Origin: Nocardiopsis_B sediminis
GTDB lineage: Bacteria > Actinomycetota > Actinomycetes > Streptosporangiales > Streptosporangiaceae
Direction of reading: 5' to 3'
Assembly (NCBI RefSeq): GCF_042650565.1
Contig: NZ_JBHSBH010000002.1
Coordinates: 1-64,000, forward strand
Length of the DNA stretch: 64,000 bases
Shown: positions 17,620 to 26,207 of the stretch, in pieces
How positions within the stretch are numbered: the first letter of the stretch is position 1
Layout: every line of letters starts with the position of its first letter
Program-made: the position numbers and the translations under genes
The notes under the pieces: generated by a model
Seen by the model: the letters and a program-made list of their open reading frames with translations, nothing else
What the model was told of the DNA's origin: nothing
Databases searched by the model: none

Positions 17620-18713
17620 GCGCCGGTGAGGCGGGCGAGCTCGGCCGCGGTGACCGGCAGGACGGTCCCGTGGCGCGGGCTGGCCGGCAGGTCGAAGGCC
17701 GGGGACATGGTCCACTGCCCCGAGGCGAGGTCGGTGGTCTCGAACGGCACGTAGCCGCGCCCGCCGAACTCGTCGATGAACAGGTACCACTTCTCCTCGT
17801 TGTTGTCCTTGAAGACGGTGGGCCCCTCGCCCTGGGAGATGCCGGGGCCGGGCCCCTCGCGGCCGATGCACTCGGCGATGAACTCGTAGCCGGTCGAGCG
17901 GAGGTCGGCCGAGCGCTCGGCCGTGATGAACTTTCCGCACGGGGCGTCCGGCGACGCGTCGCGCTCGTCCTTGGTGAACCGGTAGAAGTAACCGTCGTGC
18001 TCGATGACGGTGGAGTCGATCACCGAGTGGCCGGGGTCGATCCACACGCGCGCCTCGCTGAAGGTGCGGAAGTCGGGGGTGGTGGCGTACATCATCCGGT
18101 TGTGGGTGGAGCCCGTGTGGTCGGGGTCGTCCTCGGCGTAGAGCTTCGAGGCCCAGAACACCACGTACTCGCCGATGGAGGGGTCGTAGTACGCCTCGGG
18201 CGCCCAGGTGTTGCCCGCCCGGTCGGGGGCGACCCGGACCATGCGCTGCTGCGACCAGTTCACCAAGTCGGCGGACTCCCACACCATGATCGAGCGGCTG
18301 CCGTGGCGCTGGGCCTCGTCCCAGCCGTCGCCGCCGTGGATCTTGAGGTCGGTGGCCAGGAGGTAGAAGCGGTCGCCTTCGGGGGCGCGGATGATGAACG
18401 GGTCGCGGACGCCCAGATCGCCCAGGCGCGAGGTGAGCACCGGCTCGCCGCCGTTGAGCTCGTCCCAACTCAGGGGATCGTCGCCCCGGCTGGCGGCGAA
18501 GTGGATCTGCTCGCCGTCGGCGGTGCCCTCTCCGGTGAAGTAGGCGAACATGTAGCCCTCGTAGGGCGCGGCCTGGGCGGTCCCGGCCTGCGGCGCGGGC
18601 CGCTGGGCGGCGGAGGCGGCGGACCCGGCGGCAACGGGGGCGAGCAGGCAGAGGAGGGCCGCCGCTGCGAGGGCGGCGGTGCGGCGGCGGGGTCCGGAGC
18701 GGCGGGCGGTCAT
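17607..18713 (-). CDS. Secreted glycoside hydrolase family 43-like protein
   Basis: A 368-residue protein with a Sec-type signal peptide (basic RRSGPRRR, hydrophobic core, cleavage near ASAAQ). The five-bladed-propeller hallmarks are GVRDPFIIRAPEGD (base Asp), the repeated W-A-P-E block (NTWAPEAYYDPSIGEYVVFW), and HSVIDSTVIEHDG. GH43 enzymes act on arabinan or xylan side chains. ATG at 18713 is preferred because GAGGGG lies 6 bases upstream. The promoter region has Crp-like and LacI-like sites, consistent with catabolite control. Confidence 0.85.
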
Positions 18714-18750
18714 GGGCATCCCCTCGGGGGCGGGTGAGCGCGACATGAAT

Positions 18751-18764
18751 GTGATAACCGTCAC
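18751..18764. promoter_or_regulatory. Crp-like site upstream of the GH43 gene
   Basis: GTGATAACCGTCAC is a GTGA-N6-TCAC dyad and also fits the GTG-N6-GNCAC form reported for the Streptomyces Crp regulator. It lies 38 bases upstream of the chosen GH43 start. Confidence 0.55.
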
Positions 18765-18772
18765 TATTATTA

Positions 18773-18786
18773 TGTGAGCGTTAACA
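18773..18786. promoter_or_regulatory. LacI-family operator-like site
   Basis: TGTGAGCGTTAACA resembles operators of LacI-type sugar regulators (TGTTAACGCTCACA on the other strand). It lies 60 bases upstream of the GH43 start and next to the Crp-like dyad. The cognate regulator is not adjacent. Confidence 0.6.
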
Positions 18787-18957
18787 TAAGAAGCCGCGCA
18801 CGCGACTGTCAAGGCCCCCAAGGCCGCGGGCCGCTCTCGGCCCCGCGCCCGCCCAGGTCACGGCGGCGCCCACCGGCGTGGGAGCTCCCCGATCCGGCAC
18901 GGGCGAGGGGAACATGGGCCCACCGGCCGCCGGCGGGTCGCAAGGGGGGGTGGGGCC

Positions 18958-20109
18958 GTGGACGACGCCGATCCCGCCGCAGGCCGGCCCCGCCCCGGCC
19001 CGCCCGGCAGCCCCTCCCCCGCACAGGTGCGCAGATGGAGGCGGCGGCTGGCCGGCGAACGCGAGGCCGCCCGCATCTACCGGGAACTCGCCCGGCTCCG
19101 CCGCAACGAGGAACGCGAGATCCTGCTCGGGCTCGCCGACGCCGAGGACCGGCACGTCGCGCACTGGGAGCGCCTGCTCGGCGACGACGCCGGCCGCCCC
19201 GCCCGCGGCGGCGGGTGGCGCACCCGCACGATGGTCGTCCTCGCCCGCACCCTGGGCTGGATCGTGGTCCTGGCGCTGCTCCAGCGCGCCGAAAGCCGCC
19301 CGCTCTACGAGCACGACTCCGACGCCCCCGCCTCCATGGCCGCCGACGAGCGCATCCACAGCGAAGTCGTACGGGGGCTGGCCGCACGCGGCCGCGCCCG
19401 GATGTCGGGGACGCTGCGCGCGGCGGTCTTCGGCGCCAACGACGGCCTGGTCAGCAACATCGCCCTGGTCCTGGGGGTCATCGGCGGCGGGGCGAGCGGC
19501 TCGGCCGTGCTGCTGACCGGGCTGTCCGGGCTGCTCGCGGGGGCGCTGTCGATGGCCGCCGGGGAGTACGTATCGGTGAGCTCGCAGCGCGAGCTCCTCG
19601 CGGCCGCGGCGCCCGACGACACCGCGCGGGAATCACTGCCCGCTCTCGACGTCGACGCCAACGAACTGGCGCTGCTCTACCGGGCCCGCGGGATGAGCGC
19701 CGACGACGCCCGGCGCCGCGCCGCCGCCGTCCTGGCCGGCGGGCCCGCCGGCCGCGAGCCCGCGGGCGCCGCCGGTTCCGGGGCCGCGCCGGGCGGGGCC
19801 ACCGGATCGGGGCCGGCGGGGGCCGACGTCGTGGGCAGCGCGGCGGGAGCGGCGCTGTCGAGCTTCCTGTCGTTCGCGACGGGGGCCGTGATCCCGGTGC
19901 TGCCGTTCGCGGCCGGCATGGCGGGGGCCGGGGCGGTCGTGGTCGCCGCGGTCCTCACCGGCGCCGCGCTGATGCTGACGGGGGCGGTCGTGGGCCTGCT
20001 CTCGGGCATCCGCCCGCTGCGGCGCGCGCTGCGGCAGTTCGCCATCGGCGCCGGGGCCGCGGCCGTCACCTACCTGCTCGGCCTGGCGTTCGGCGCCACC
20101 GTCGGCTGA
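18958..20109 (+). CDS. MbfA-like ferritin-domain/VIT1 iron transporter
   Basis: Of 383 residues, about 20-120 form a rubrerythrin/ferritin-like segment (EREAARIYRELARLRRNEER, then AEDRHVAHW with the Glu and His ligands). Residues about 140-383 form a VIT1/CCC1 membrane domain (RAAVFGANDGLVSNIALVLG, SMAAGEYVSVSSQREL) with about five helices. Relatives such as MbfA export iron or manganese from the cytosol. A low-complexity Gly/Ala/Pro stretch at about 260-285 interrupts the cytosolic loop. GTG at 18958 is the start. Confidence 0.85.
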   Translation: MDDADPAAGRPRPGPPGSPSPAQVRRWRRRLAGEREAARIYRELARLRRNEEREILLGLADAEDRHVAHWERLLGDDAGRPARGGGWRTRTMVVLARTLGWIVVLALLQRAESRPLYEHDSDAPASMAADERIHSEVVRGLAARGRARMSGTLRAAVFGANDGLVSNIALVLGVIGGGASGSAVLLTGLSGLLAGALSMAAGEYVSVSSQRELLAAAAPDDTARESLPALDVDANELALLYRARGMSADDARRRAAAVLAGGPAGREPAGAAGSGAAPGGATGSGPAGADVVGSAAGAALSSFLSFATGAVIPVLPFAAGMAGAGAVVVAAVLTGAALMLTGAVVGLLSGIRPLRRALRQFAIGAGAAAVTYLLGLAFGATVG

Positions 20110-20134
20110 GGCGGGCGCCCTGCCGGCCGGGCCG

Positions 20135-21427
20135 TCAGTCGAAGTAGTCGGGGAACCGGTCGCCGCCGGGCCAGGACTCCACCTCGCGCGCCGCCTCCCA
20201 CAGCAGCGGGTCGATGTCGGCGTAGGACAGCCCGGAGGGGTCGTCGCGCTGGTTGAACAGGGCCGCCCAGCTCATGCCGTTGTAGGTGCGCACCAGGAGC
20301 GTGTAGGTCCCGGCCAGGCTGCCGGTGTGCCAGGTGTTGCGCCCGGTCCCGCCGCTGCTCACCGGGCGGACCTGCCAGCCGAACCCGTAGTAGGAGCCGC
20401 CGGAGCCGACCCCGGTCTCGGGCTCGGCGAAGACCTGCTCGATGGAGGTGTCGTCGAGGACGGGGGTGGCGGCGGGCGTGTCGAAGACGGTCGCGAAGCG
20501 CACGAGGTCGACGGCGCTGCCGAGCCAGCCGCCGTGGGAGTCCATGTTCTCCAGGTTGAACGCCCCGTAGGGTGCGGGGACCTTCGCACCCGACCCGTCG
20601 AGCACGGTGGTGCCGGTGTACTGGGAGCGGTAGGGGACCTCGGTGGGCGCCGCGTGGTCCTCTGCCGTGCGGCCCGGCCGCATCCGGGTGATGCCGACGG
20701 GGCCGAGCACGTTGTCCTGCACGTAGGCGCGGTAGCCGCCGCCGGTGACCGCTTCGATGGCGCGCCCCAGCAGGAGGTATCCGTAGTTGCTGTAGGCGTA
20801 GGTGCCGCCGGGGTCGTGGTCGAGCTCCAGCCCCGTGGTGTAGCGCATGACGTCGTCGCGCCCGATGGGGAGCGGGACGCCGAGCGCGTCGGCGATCTCG
20901 AAGTCCTGGAACATCGGGTCGGGGGTGCTGTCGCGGTCCCAGCCACCGAGGTGGTGGAGGAGCCGGCGGACGGTGACGTCGCCCAGCCGGGGGTCGGCGC
21001 TCCCGCCTTCCGGGGGCACCAGGTCCACCAGGGAGCCGATGGGGGCGGAGAGGTCGATCTCGCCCTCTTGCGCCAAGCGGGCCACGGCCGCGCCGGTGAC
21101 CGGCTTGGACAGGCTCGCCAGCCGGAACAGGGAGGTCGGCTGCACGTCCAGCGCGGTGTCGTCGGTCCAGGAGTAGCCGCGGGCCAGGACCAGCCGACCC
21201 TGGTAGGTGACCGCGAGCTGCCCGGCGGAGACGTCGCGCTCCTGCATGAACGTCTGCATCGCGTCGTCGAAGCCGGCCAGCGCGCTGACGGCGGTGCCGG
21301 TGGCGCGCCACCGCGGTGCGGCGGCCGCGGCGGGTGCGCCCGCCGCCGTGCCCGCGAGTGCGGCGCCGATCCCGGCGGCCACCGTCCCCTTGCCGAATCC
21401 GCGCCTGCTGATGTGCCGCGATGTCAT
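20135..21427 (-). CDS. Tat-exported serine hydrolase, beta-lactamase/AmpC fold
   Basis: A 430-residue protein with a twin-arginine signal (SRRGFGK, residues 7-13) and Ala-rich cleavage region. Class C beta-lactamase/DD-peptidase motifs are present: S105-L-S-K108, Y212-S-N214 and HTGS near the C-terminus. Such proteins act outside the membrane as esterases, peptidases or penicillin-binding-like enzymes; resistance is not implied. The gene is alone, convergent with the iron transporter. Confidence 0.9.
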   Translation of the reverse strand: MTSRHISRRGFGKGTVAAGIGAALAGTAAGAPAAAAAPRWRATGTAVSALAGFDDAMQTFMQERDVSAGQLAVTYQGRLVLARGYSWTDDTALDVQPTSLFRLASLSKPVTGAAVARLAQEGEIDLSAPIGSLVDLVPPEGGSADPRLGDVTVRRLLHHLGGWDRDSTPDPMFQDFEIADALGVPLPIGRDDVMRYTTGLELDHDPGGTYAYSNYGYLLLGRAIEAVTGGGYRAYVQDNVLGPVGITRMRPGRTAEDHAAPTEVPYRSQYTGTTVLDGSGAKVPAPYGAFNLENMDSHGGWLGSAVDLVRFATVFDTPAATPVLDDTSIEQVFAEPETGVGSGGSYYGFGWQVRPVSSGGTGRNTWHTGSLAGTYTLLVRTYNGMSWAALFNQRDDPSGLSYADIDPLLWEAAREVESWPGGDRFPDYFD

Positions 21428-21516
21428 CCCCGTCGCCCCGCAATGTCGTGTCCGCCTGATGCCGCGGGGAGCCTAACGCAGCCGCACCGCCGCCCACCAC
21501 CGCCTGGTATGTCCGC

Positions 21517-22959
21517 TTACGGCCGGGCGGCGCCGACGGGCCGGGGGCGGCCCGGGATGAAGGAGGCGAGGGCGAGGCCGGCAAGGGCGGCCGCAGCGCC
21601 GATCGCCAGGGCCACGCGGAAGCCGTCGAGGGTCGGGACCTCCAGCGGGCCCACCCGGGTGGTCATGTAGGCGAGGACCACGCCCGTGACGGCGCTGGCG
21701 GTCGAGGTGCCGATCGACCGCATCAGCGCGTTGAGGCCGTTGGCCGCCGCGGTCTCCGATGTGGGCACGGCCGACATGATCAGCGCGGGCAGGGCCGAGT
21801 AGGCCATGGCCACGCCGCAGCCGATGACGCACCCCACGATCACGATCTGCCAGACCTCGCGCAGGAACACCAGCGCGAGGCCGTAGCCCGCCGTGATGAC
21901 GACGGTGCCGATCATCAGCGACACCTTGGACCCCCACGCCCGGGCGACCCGCGCCGCCACCGGCGAGATGAACAGCATCATCAGGCCGCCCGGGGCCACG
22001 CACGCCCCGGCGACCAGCATCGAGCGCCCCAGGCCGTACCCGGTCGACTCGGGGAGCTGGAGCAGCTGGGGCAGCACCAGCGCCTGGGCGAACATCGAGA
22101 AGCCGACCGCCACCGAGGTGATGTTGGTCAGCAGCACCTGGCGGCGGACCGTGGTGCGCAGGTCCACCAGCGGGTCGCGGGCGCGCAGCTCCCAGAAGGT
22201 CCATGCGGTGAAGACGACGGCTGCGGTGGCCAGCAGGCCGAGGGTGAGGGTGCTGGTCCAGCCCCATGCCCCGCCCTTGGACACCGCCAGCAGCAGGCAG
22301 GTGAGCCCGATCGACAGGCCGACGGCGCCGACCGCGTCGAACCGGCCCCCGCTGCGCTGTGCTGTCTCGGGGACCGCGCGGGCCACCCAGACCAGCGCGA
22401 CGGCCCCCATGAGCGCCGAGCCCCAGAACAGCGCGTGCCAGTCGGCGTACTGGGCGACGGCCGCAGCGGCGGGCAGGCCCAGGGCGCCGCCGACACCGAG
22501 GGAGGAGCTCATCAGCCCGATCGCCGAGCCCAGCCGTTCGGGCGGGAGCTCGTCGCGCATGAGGCTGATGCCGAGCGGGATCACGCCCATGGCGCACCCC
22601 TGGAGGGCGCGGCCGGCGACGAGCGGCACCAGGGAGGAGCTGAACGCGCCGACCAGCGAGCCCGCGACCAGGACCCCGAGGCTGGCGAGCAGGACCCGGC
22701 GCTTGCCGAACATGTCGCCCAGCCGGCCCGCCACCGGGGTCGCCACGGCGCCGGCGAGCAGTGGTGCGGTGAGCGCCCACGATGCGTCGGCCACCGAGGC
22801 TCCGATGAGTGCGGGCAGGGCCGGGACGATGGGGATCATCACCGTCTGCATGACGGCGACGACGATGCCCGCCGTCGCCAGTGCCGTGATCACGGACCCG
22901 GATCTGGGGAGGGGCGCTGCCCCTGCGCCGGTGCCGGATACGACGTCGGTAGCGCTCAA
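21517..22959 (-). CDS. MFS multidrug-type transporter (DHA2-like)
   Basis: The 480-residue protein has roughly 14 membrane helices and the MFS loop motif GRLGDMFGKRRVLLAS after helix 2, with GRALQGCAMGVIPLGISLM near helix 4, typical of DHA2 exporters. It probably exports a toxic or signalling compound. TTG at 22959 is chosen since GGAGG sits 5 bases upstream; GTG at 22971 is the alternative. It diverges from the MarR gene at 23124 across two TGCATCGTAC repeats, indicating MarR-controlled efflux. Confidence 0.88.
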   Translation of the reverse strand: MSATDVVSGTGAGAAPLPRSGSVITALATAGIVVAVMQTVMIPIVPALPALIGASVADASWALTAPLLAGAVATPVAGRLGDMFGKRRVLLASLGVLVAGSLVGAFSSSLVPLVAGRALQGCAMGVIPLGISLMRDELPPERLGSAIGLMSSSLGVGGALGLPAAAAVAQYADWHALFWGSALMGAVALVWVARAVPETAQRSGGRFDAVGAVGLSIGLTCLLLAVSKGGAWGWTSTLTLGLLATAAVVFTAWTFWELRARDPLVDLRTTVRRQVLLTNITSVAVGFSMFAQALVLPQLLQLPESTGYGLGRSMLVAGACVAPGGLMMLFISPVAARVARAWGSKVSLMIGTVVITAGYGLALVFLREVWQIVIVGCVIGCGVAMAYSALPALIMSAVPTSETAAANGLNALMRSIGTSTASAVTGVVLAYMTTRVGPLEVPTLDGFRVALAIGAAAALAGLALASFIPGRPRPVGAARP

Positions 22960-23020
22960 GGATGCCTCCACATCGCGTCGGCCGCCGGGGGCAGTGGCGG
23001 TCTCCCCCTGACGCGCGAGT

Positions 23021-23048
23021 TGCATCGTACATAAAGGGTGCATCGTAC
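23021..23048. promoter_or_regulatory. Direct repeat operator between MFS and MarR genes
   Basis: TGCATCGTAC is repeated exactly at 23021-23030 and 23039-23048, 18 bases apart, in the divergent promoter region. The spacer holds TATG/CATA elements that could be a -10. It is the likely binding site of the adjacent MarR protein. Confidence 0.6.
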
Positions 23049-23123
23049 AATTCGCATATCGGTAGTAACCTCCGTCACCAGAGCGCACCGGAGGTGCGGC
23101 GCGGCACAGCATGTGGAGGCCGG

Positions 23124-23615
23124 ATGGAAGCCCTGCTGGAGGTCCTGGAACGGGAGCTCATGCTCGCCGGCCGCCATTCGGCCATGGGCCCGCCCGGAAC
23201 GGCGTGCGGGCCGCGGGCCCTGGACCGGTCGGCGTACGTCCTGCTCAGCCGGTTGCAGACCGACGGACCCATGTCGAACGGCGAACTCGCCCACGCGTTC
23301 CGGCTGGACGCGTCGACCGTCCACCGCCAGACCGGCGCGATGATGCGGTCGGGGCTCGTCCGGCGCATCCCCGACCCCGAGGGCGGGATGGCGCGCAAGT
23401 TCACCATGACCGAGGAGGGCGCTCAGCGCCTGGCCGAGGACAGGTCGCGGATCCGCAGCGGGCTGGCGGCGGCGTTGGAGGGCTGGACCTCGCAGGACAT
23501 CGGCCGGCTGACCGAGATGCTGACCCGGTTCAACCGCAGCATCGAGACACGCGACGAGCGGCCATGGCCGCGGCCCGCGCCCGAGCCCGAACGCGCGGGC
23601 ACCGGGGGCGGCTGA
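23124..23615 (+). CDS. MarR-family transcriptional regulator
   Basis: A 163-residue winged-helix protein: MSNGELAHAFRLDASTVHRQ is the recognition region and LVRRIPDPEGGMARKFTMTE the wing. ATG at 23124 has GGAGG five bases upstream. It is divergent from the MFS exporter and should repress it, and itself, through the TGCATCGTAC repeats. The Pro/Glu-rich C-terminus is probably disordered. Confidence 0.88.
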   Translation: MEALLEVLERELMLAGRHSAMGPPGTACGPRALDRSAYVLLSRLQTDGPMSNGELAHAFRLDASTVHRQTGAMMRSGLVRRIPDPEGGMARKFTMTEEGAQRLAEDRSRIRSGLAAALEGWTSQDIGRLTEMLTRFNRSIETRDERPWPRPAPEPERAGTGGG

Positions 23616-23971
23616 GGGCGGGCCCGCGCCACCTGGGCCGACACTGAACGGCGGCGCTTCGCGGGGCGGTGACGGGCCGGCCCGCGCCCGTCCGGCGCCC
23701 GGGCCGGCCGCGCCGAAGCCGTGTGGCGGGCGACACAATCGGCGGCATCGCGCGGATCGGCCCGTATCTGGCCACCAGGTTGGTCCACAGGCCCGGCGGC
23801 TCCGCAATCCCCCTCAGGACGTGCGGACGGCACCGCGGAGCGCGTCCCCGCAGGGTACGCCGGTGTGATCAGGGCGGACGGCGCCGCGGCCGGTGCGGCC
23901 CGGGATGCGGCGCCGGTGCCCTCAGCGCCGGCCGGGACCGCGGCGCCCGGCGCAGCGGCGTCCCCCTGGAC
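23616..23971. other. 356-base intergenic region, no gene seen
   Basis: The region separates two convergent genes. Long open frames cross it only as shadows of the antisense oxidoreductase. I see no clear terminator with a T run, no promoter and no repeat. Confidence 0.5.
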
Positions 23972-24880
23972 TCAGGGGACGAGCAGGATCTTGCCGAGCC
24001 CCTGGCCCCGTTCACTCACCCGGTGGGCCTCGGCGGCCTCGTCGAGCGGGAACAGCCGCGGCGCGGACAGGACCACCTGCTCGCGCACCACCGCCTCGGC
24101 GAGCATCGCCAGGACCTCCTCCGTCTGGTCCTCGGAGGTGCCCACCAGGAACTCCACACCCTGCTCGAAGGCCGCGCCGTCGGCGATGGTGACCACCCGG
24201 TCCGGCCCGCCTGCCAGCGCGACGGCGTCGGGCAGCACCCCGTGCCCGGCGACGTCGAAGACGGCGTCGACCCCGTTCGGGGCGATCTCGCGGACGCGGT
24301 CCGCCCAGCCCTCGCCGTAGACCACGGGGGTGGCGCCCAGCGAGGCCACGTGCGCCTGCTTGGCGGCGTTCGCCGTGCCGATGACGACGATCTCCTGGGC
24401 GGCGGCGAGCTGCACCGCGATGGTGCCCACCGCGCCCGAGGCCCCGTTCACCAGGAGCGTCCGGCCGGCCGCCACCTCCAGCGCGGCCAGACCGCGCACG
24501 GCGGCCTCGCCCGCAACGGGCAGCGCCCCCGCCTGGTAGACGGTCAGCCCCTCGATCACCGGGAAGAACGTGGTCAGGGTGGTCGATTCGGCGTACCCGC
24601 CGCCCCCGGTCCAGCCGAAGACCTCCTGGCCGATCTCGACGCCGTTCACCCCGGGACCGATCTCCTCGACGGTGCCCACGGCCTCGTGGCCGGGTACCAC
24701 CGGATCCCTGGGCGCGGGCCCGTCGGCGAACATGCCCGACCGCTGCTTGACGTCGATGGGGTTCACCCCGGCCGCGAGCACGCGGATCCGCACCTCGCCG
24801 TCGCCGGGCCGGGGCAGGTCGGCCTCGACCTGCTCCAGCACCTCGGGGCCGCCGAACCGGGAGTACTCGATCGCACGCAC
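23972..24880 (-). CDS. NADPH:quinone-type oxidoreductase (MDR family)
   Basis: The 302-residue protein has the GroES-like fold of zinc-independent alcohol dehydrogenases (AAGVNPIDVKQRSGMF, VVPGHEAVGTVEEIGPGV) and a Rossmann NADP site (LLVNGASGAVGTIAVQLA). It lacks the structural-zinc cysteine set, which places it with quinone or enal reductases. GTG at 24880 starts VRAIEYSRFGGPEVL, with GAGG upstream. It should reduce electrophilic ketones or quinones in the cytosol. Monocistronic. Confidence 0.88.
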   Translation of the reverse strand: MRAIEYSRFGGPEVLEQVEADLPRPGDGEVRIRVLAAGVNPIDVKQRSGMFADGPAPRDPVVPGHEAVGTVEEIGPGVNGVEIGQEVFGWTGGGGYAESTTLTTFFPVIEGLTVYQAGALPVAGEAAVRGLAALEVAAGRTLLVNGASGAVGTIAVQLAAAQEIVVIGTANAAKQAHVASLGATPVVYGEGWADRVREIAPNGVDAVFDVAGHGVLPDAVALAGGPDRVVTIADGAAFEQGVEFLVGTSEDQTEEVLAMLAEAVVREQVVLSAPRLFPLDEAAEAHRVSERGQGLGKILLVP

Positions 24881-25144
24881 GAAGCCTCGTGTCCTTTCGT
24901 CGATGAGCGGGCGGCCGCCGCGGCGCCCCGGCGGGTGGCCGGCGCCGGCGCCGGGGCGCACGGCCGGCGCGCCGTCGCCACCACGCATGACGTCGCCACG
25001 CTAATGCGTCGGCGGCACCGCCGCACCGCGCCCCGGACCCGTCGGCGTGTCGACGCGCCTCGGGAGTAAAATATACTTTTCCTACCTAAATAGTTCCCTA
25101 CGACAGGCGCCGTCCCCACGCGCGCCCCGAAAGGTGTGGTCGCC

Positions 25145-25993
25145 GTGCGCAGCCCTCTTCTCCTCCCCGCGGTCCTGGTGGCGGCCCTGGCAGCGGGGGC
25201 GTGCGGGGCGCCCTCCGAACGCGCCTCCGACGGCGACGGGGACAGCGGCGGCGGTGAGTACTCCGGGCCGCTGCGCATGGGCGTCACCGCCGGGGACGGC
25301 GGCGACATCGCCCGCAATGTCGCCGACCTCGCCGAGGAGAGCGACAGCGGCCTGGAGGTCGAGGTCGTGGAGTTCTCCGACTACAACGTCCCCAACACGG
25401 CGCTGGCCGACGGCGAACTCGACGCCAACGCCTTCCAGCACGTCCAGTTCCTCGACGAGTTCAACGAGGCCTCGGGGACCGACCTCGTGCCGGTCGCCGA
25501 GACCTACCTCGCCCCGCTGGCGCTGTACTCCGACACCGTCGACGACCCCGGCGACCTGCCCGACGGCGCCACGATCGCCATCCCCAACGACGTCACCAAC
25601 GGCTCCCGCTCGCTGCTGCTGCTCCAGGAGGGCGGGCTGATCACCCTGGACCCCGGCGCCGAAGGGGACAACCACACGGTCGCCGACATCGCGGACAACC
25701 CCCGGGACTTCACCTTCGAGGAGATCGACGCGGCGCTGCTGCCCCGCAGCCTGGAGGACGCCGACGCCTCCATCATCAACGGCGGGTTCGCCACCGAGGC
25801 CGGGCTCACCCCCAAGGCCGACGGCATCCTCGTGGAGGACGCCGAGAACAGCCCCTATGTCAACATCATCGCCGTCGACTCCGGCGATGAGGACGACCCC
25901 CGGGTGGCGCAGTACATCGAGCTGCTGCGGTCACCGGAGTCCAAGGCGTTCATCGAGGAGCACTTCGGCGAGACCCTGATCCCGGTCTTCTGA
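25145..25993 (+). CDS. MetQ/NlpA-family substrate-binding lipoprotein
   Basis: A 282-residue lipoprotein (lipobox LAAGAC, Cys20) of the NlpA family: MGVTAGDGG, VEFSDYNVPNTALADGELDANAFQ in two parts, and IAIPNDVTNGSRSLLLLQ. MetQ proteins bind methionine for MetNI, but no metN or metI gene is adjacent, so the ligand and partner are uncertain. GTG at 25145 is chosen by Shine-Dalgarno spacing (AAAGG). An AT-rich promoter region lies at 25066-25110. Confidence 0.85.
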   Translation: MRSPLLLPAVLVAALAAGACGAPSERASDGDGDSGGGEYSGPLRMGVTAGDGGDIARNVADLAEESDSGLEVEVVEFSDYNVPNTALADGELDANAFQHVQFLDEFNEASGTDLVPVAETYLAPLALYSDTVDDPGDLPDGATIAIPNDVTNGSRSLLLLQEGGLITLDPGAEGDNHTVADIADNPRDFTFEEIDAALLPRSLEDADASIINGGFATEAGLTPKADGILVEDAENSPYVNIIAVDSGDEDDPRVAQYIELLRSPESKAFIEEHFGETLIPVF

Positions 25994-26207
25994 CCTCGGC
26001 CTGAGCGGGCACGACCCCCTCCCCGCGCCCCGCCGCCGCGCGCCGGGATCGGGCGCCGGCGCGGGCCGCGATCCCGGGGGGCGGGGCCCGGCTTGGACAA
26101 GGCGCCCCCTGATCGGCCATGATGGGTGGCGACGCGTGTGCGTCTGGTGTGCCGGGAAGTCTGGTCGGCGTGTCCCTGCCCGACCGTTGCCCCGGAGCGC
26201 CGCCACC

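Noticed and set aside
18958..20109. Rubrerythrin call for the whole protein
   Set aside because: Only the first part is ferritin-like; the membrane VIT1 domain dominates, so an MbfA-like transporter is the better call.
20135..21427. Antibiotic-resistance beta-lactamase
   Set aside because: The SxxK/YxN/HTGS motifs show the fold, but most such actinomycete Tat-exported proteins are esterases or peptidases; resistance cannot be claimed.
26040..26207. Possible Na+ or nhaA-leader RNA upstream of nhaA
   Set aside because: I could not find the defined helices or conserved loops of known nhaA motifs; only a generic GC-rich leader is visible.
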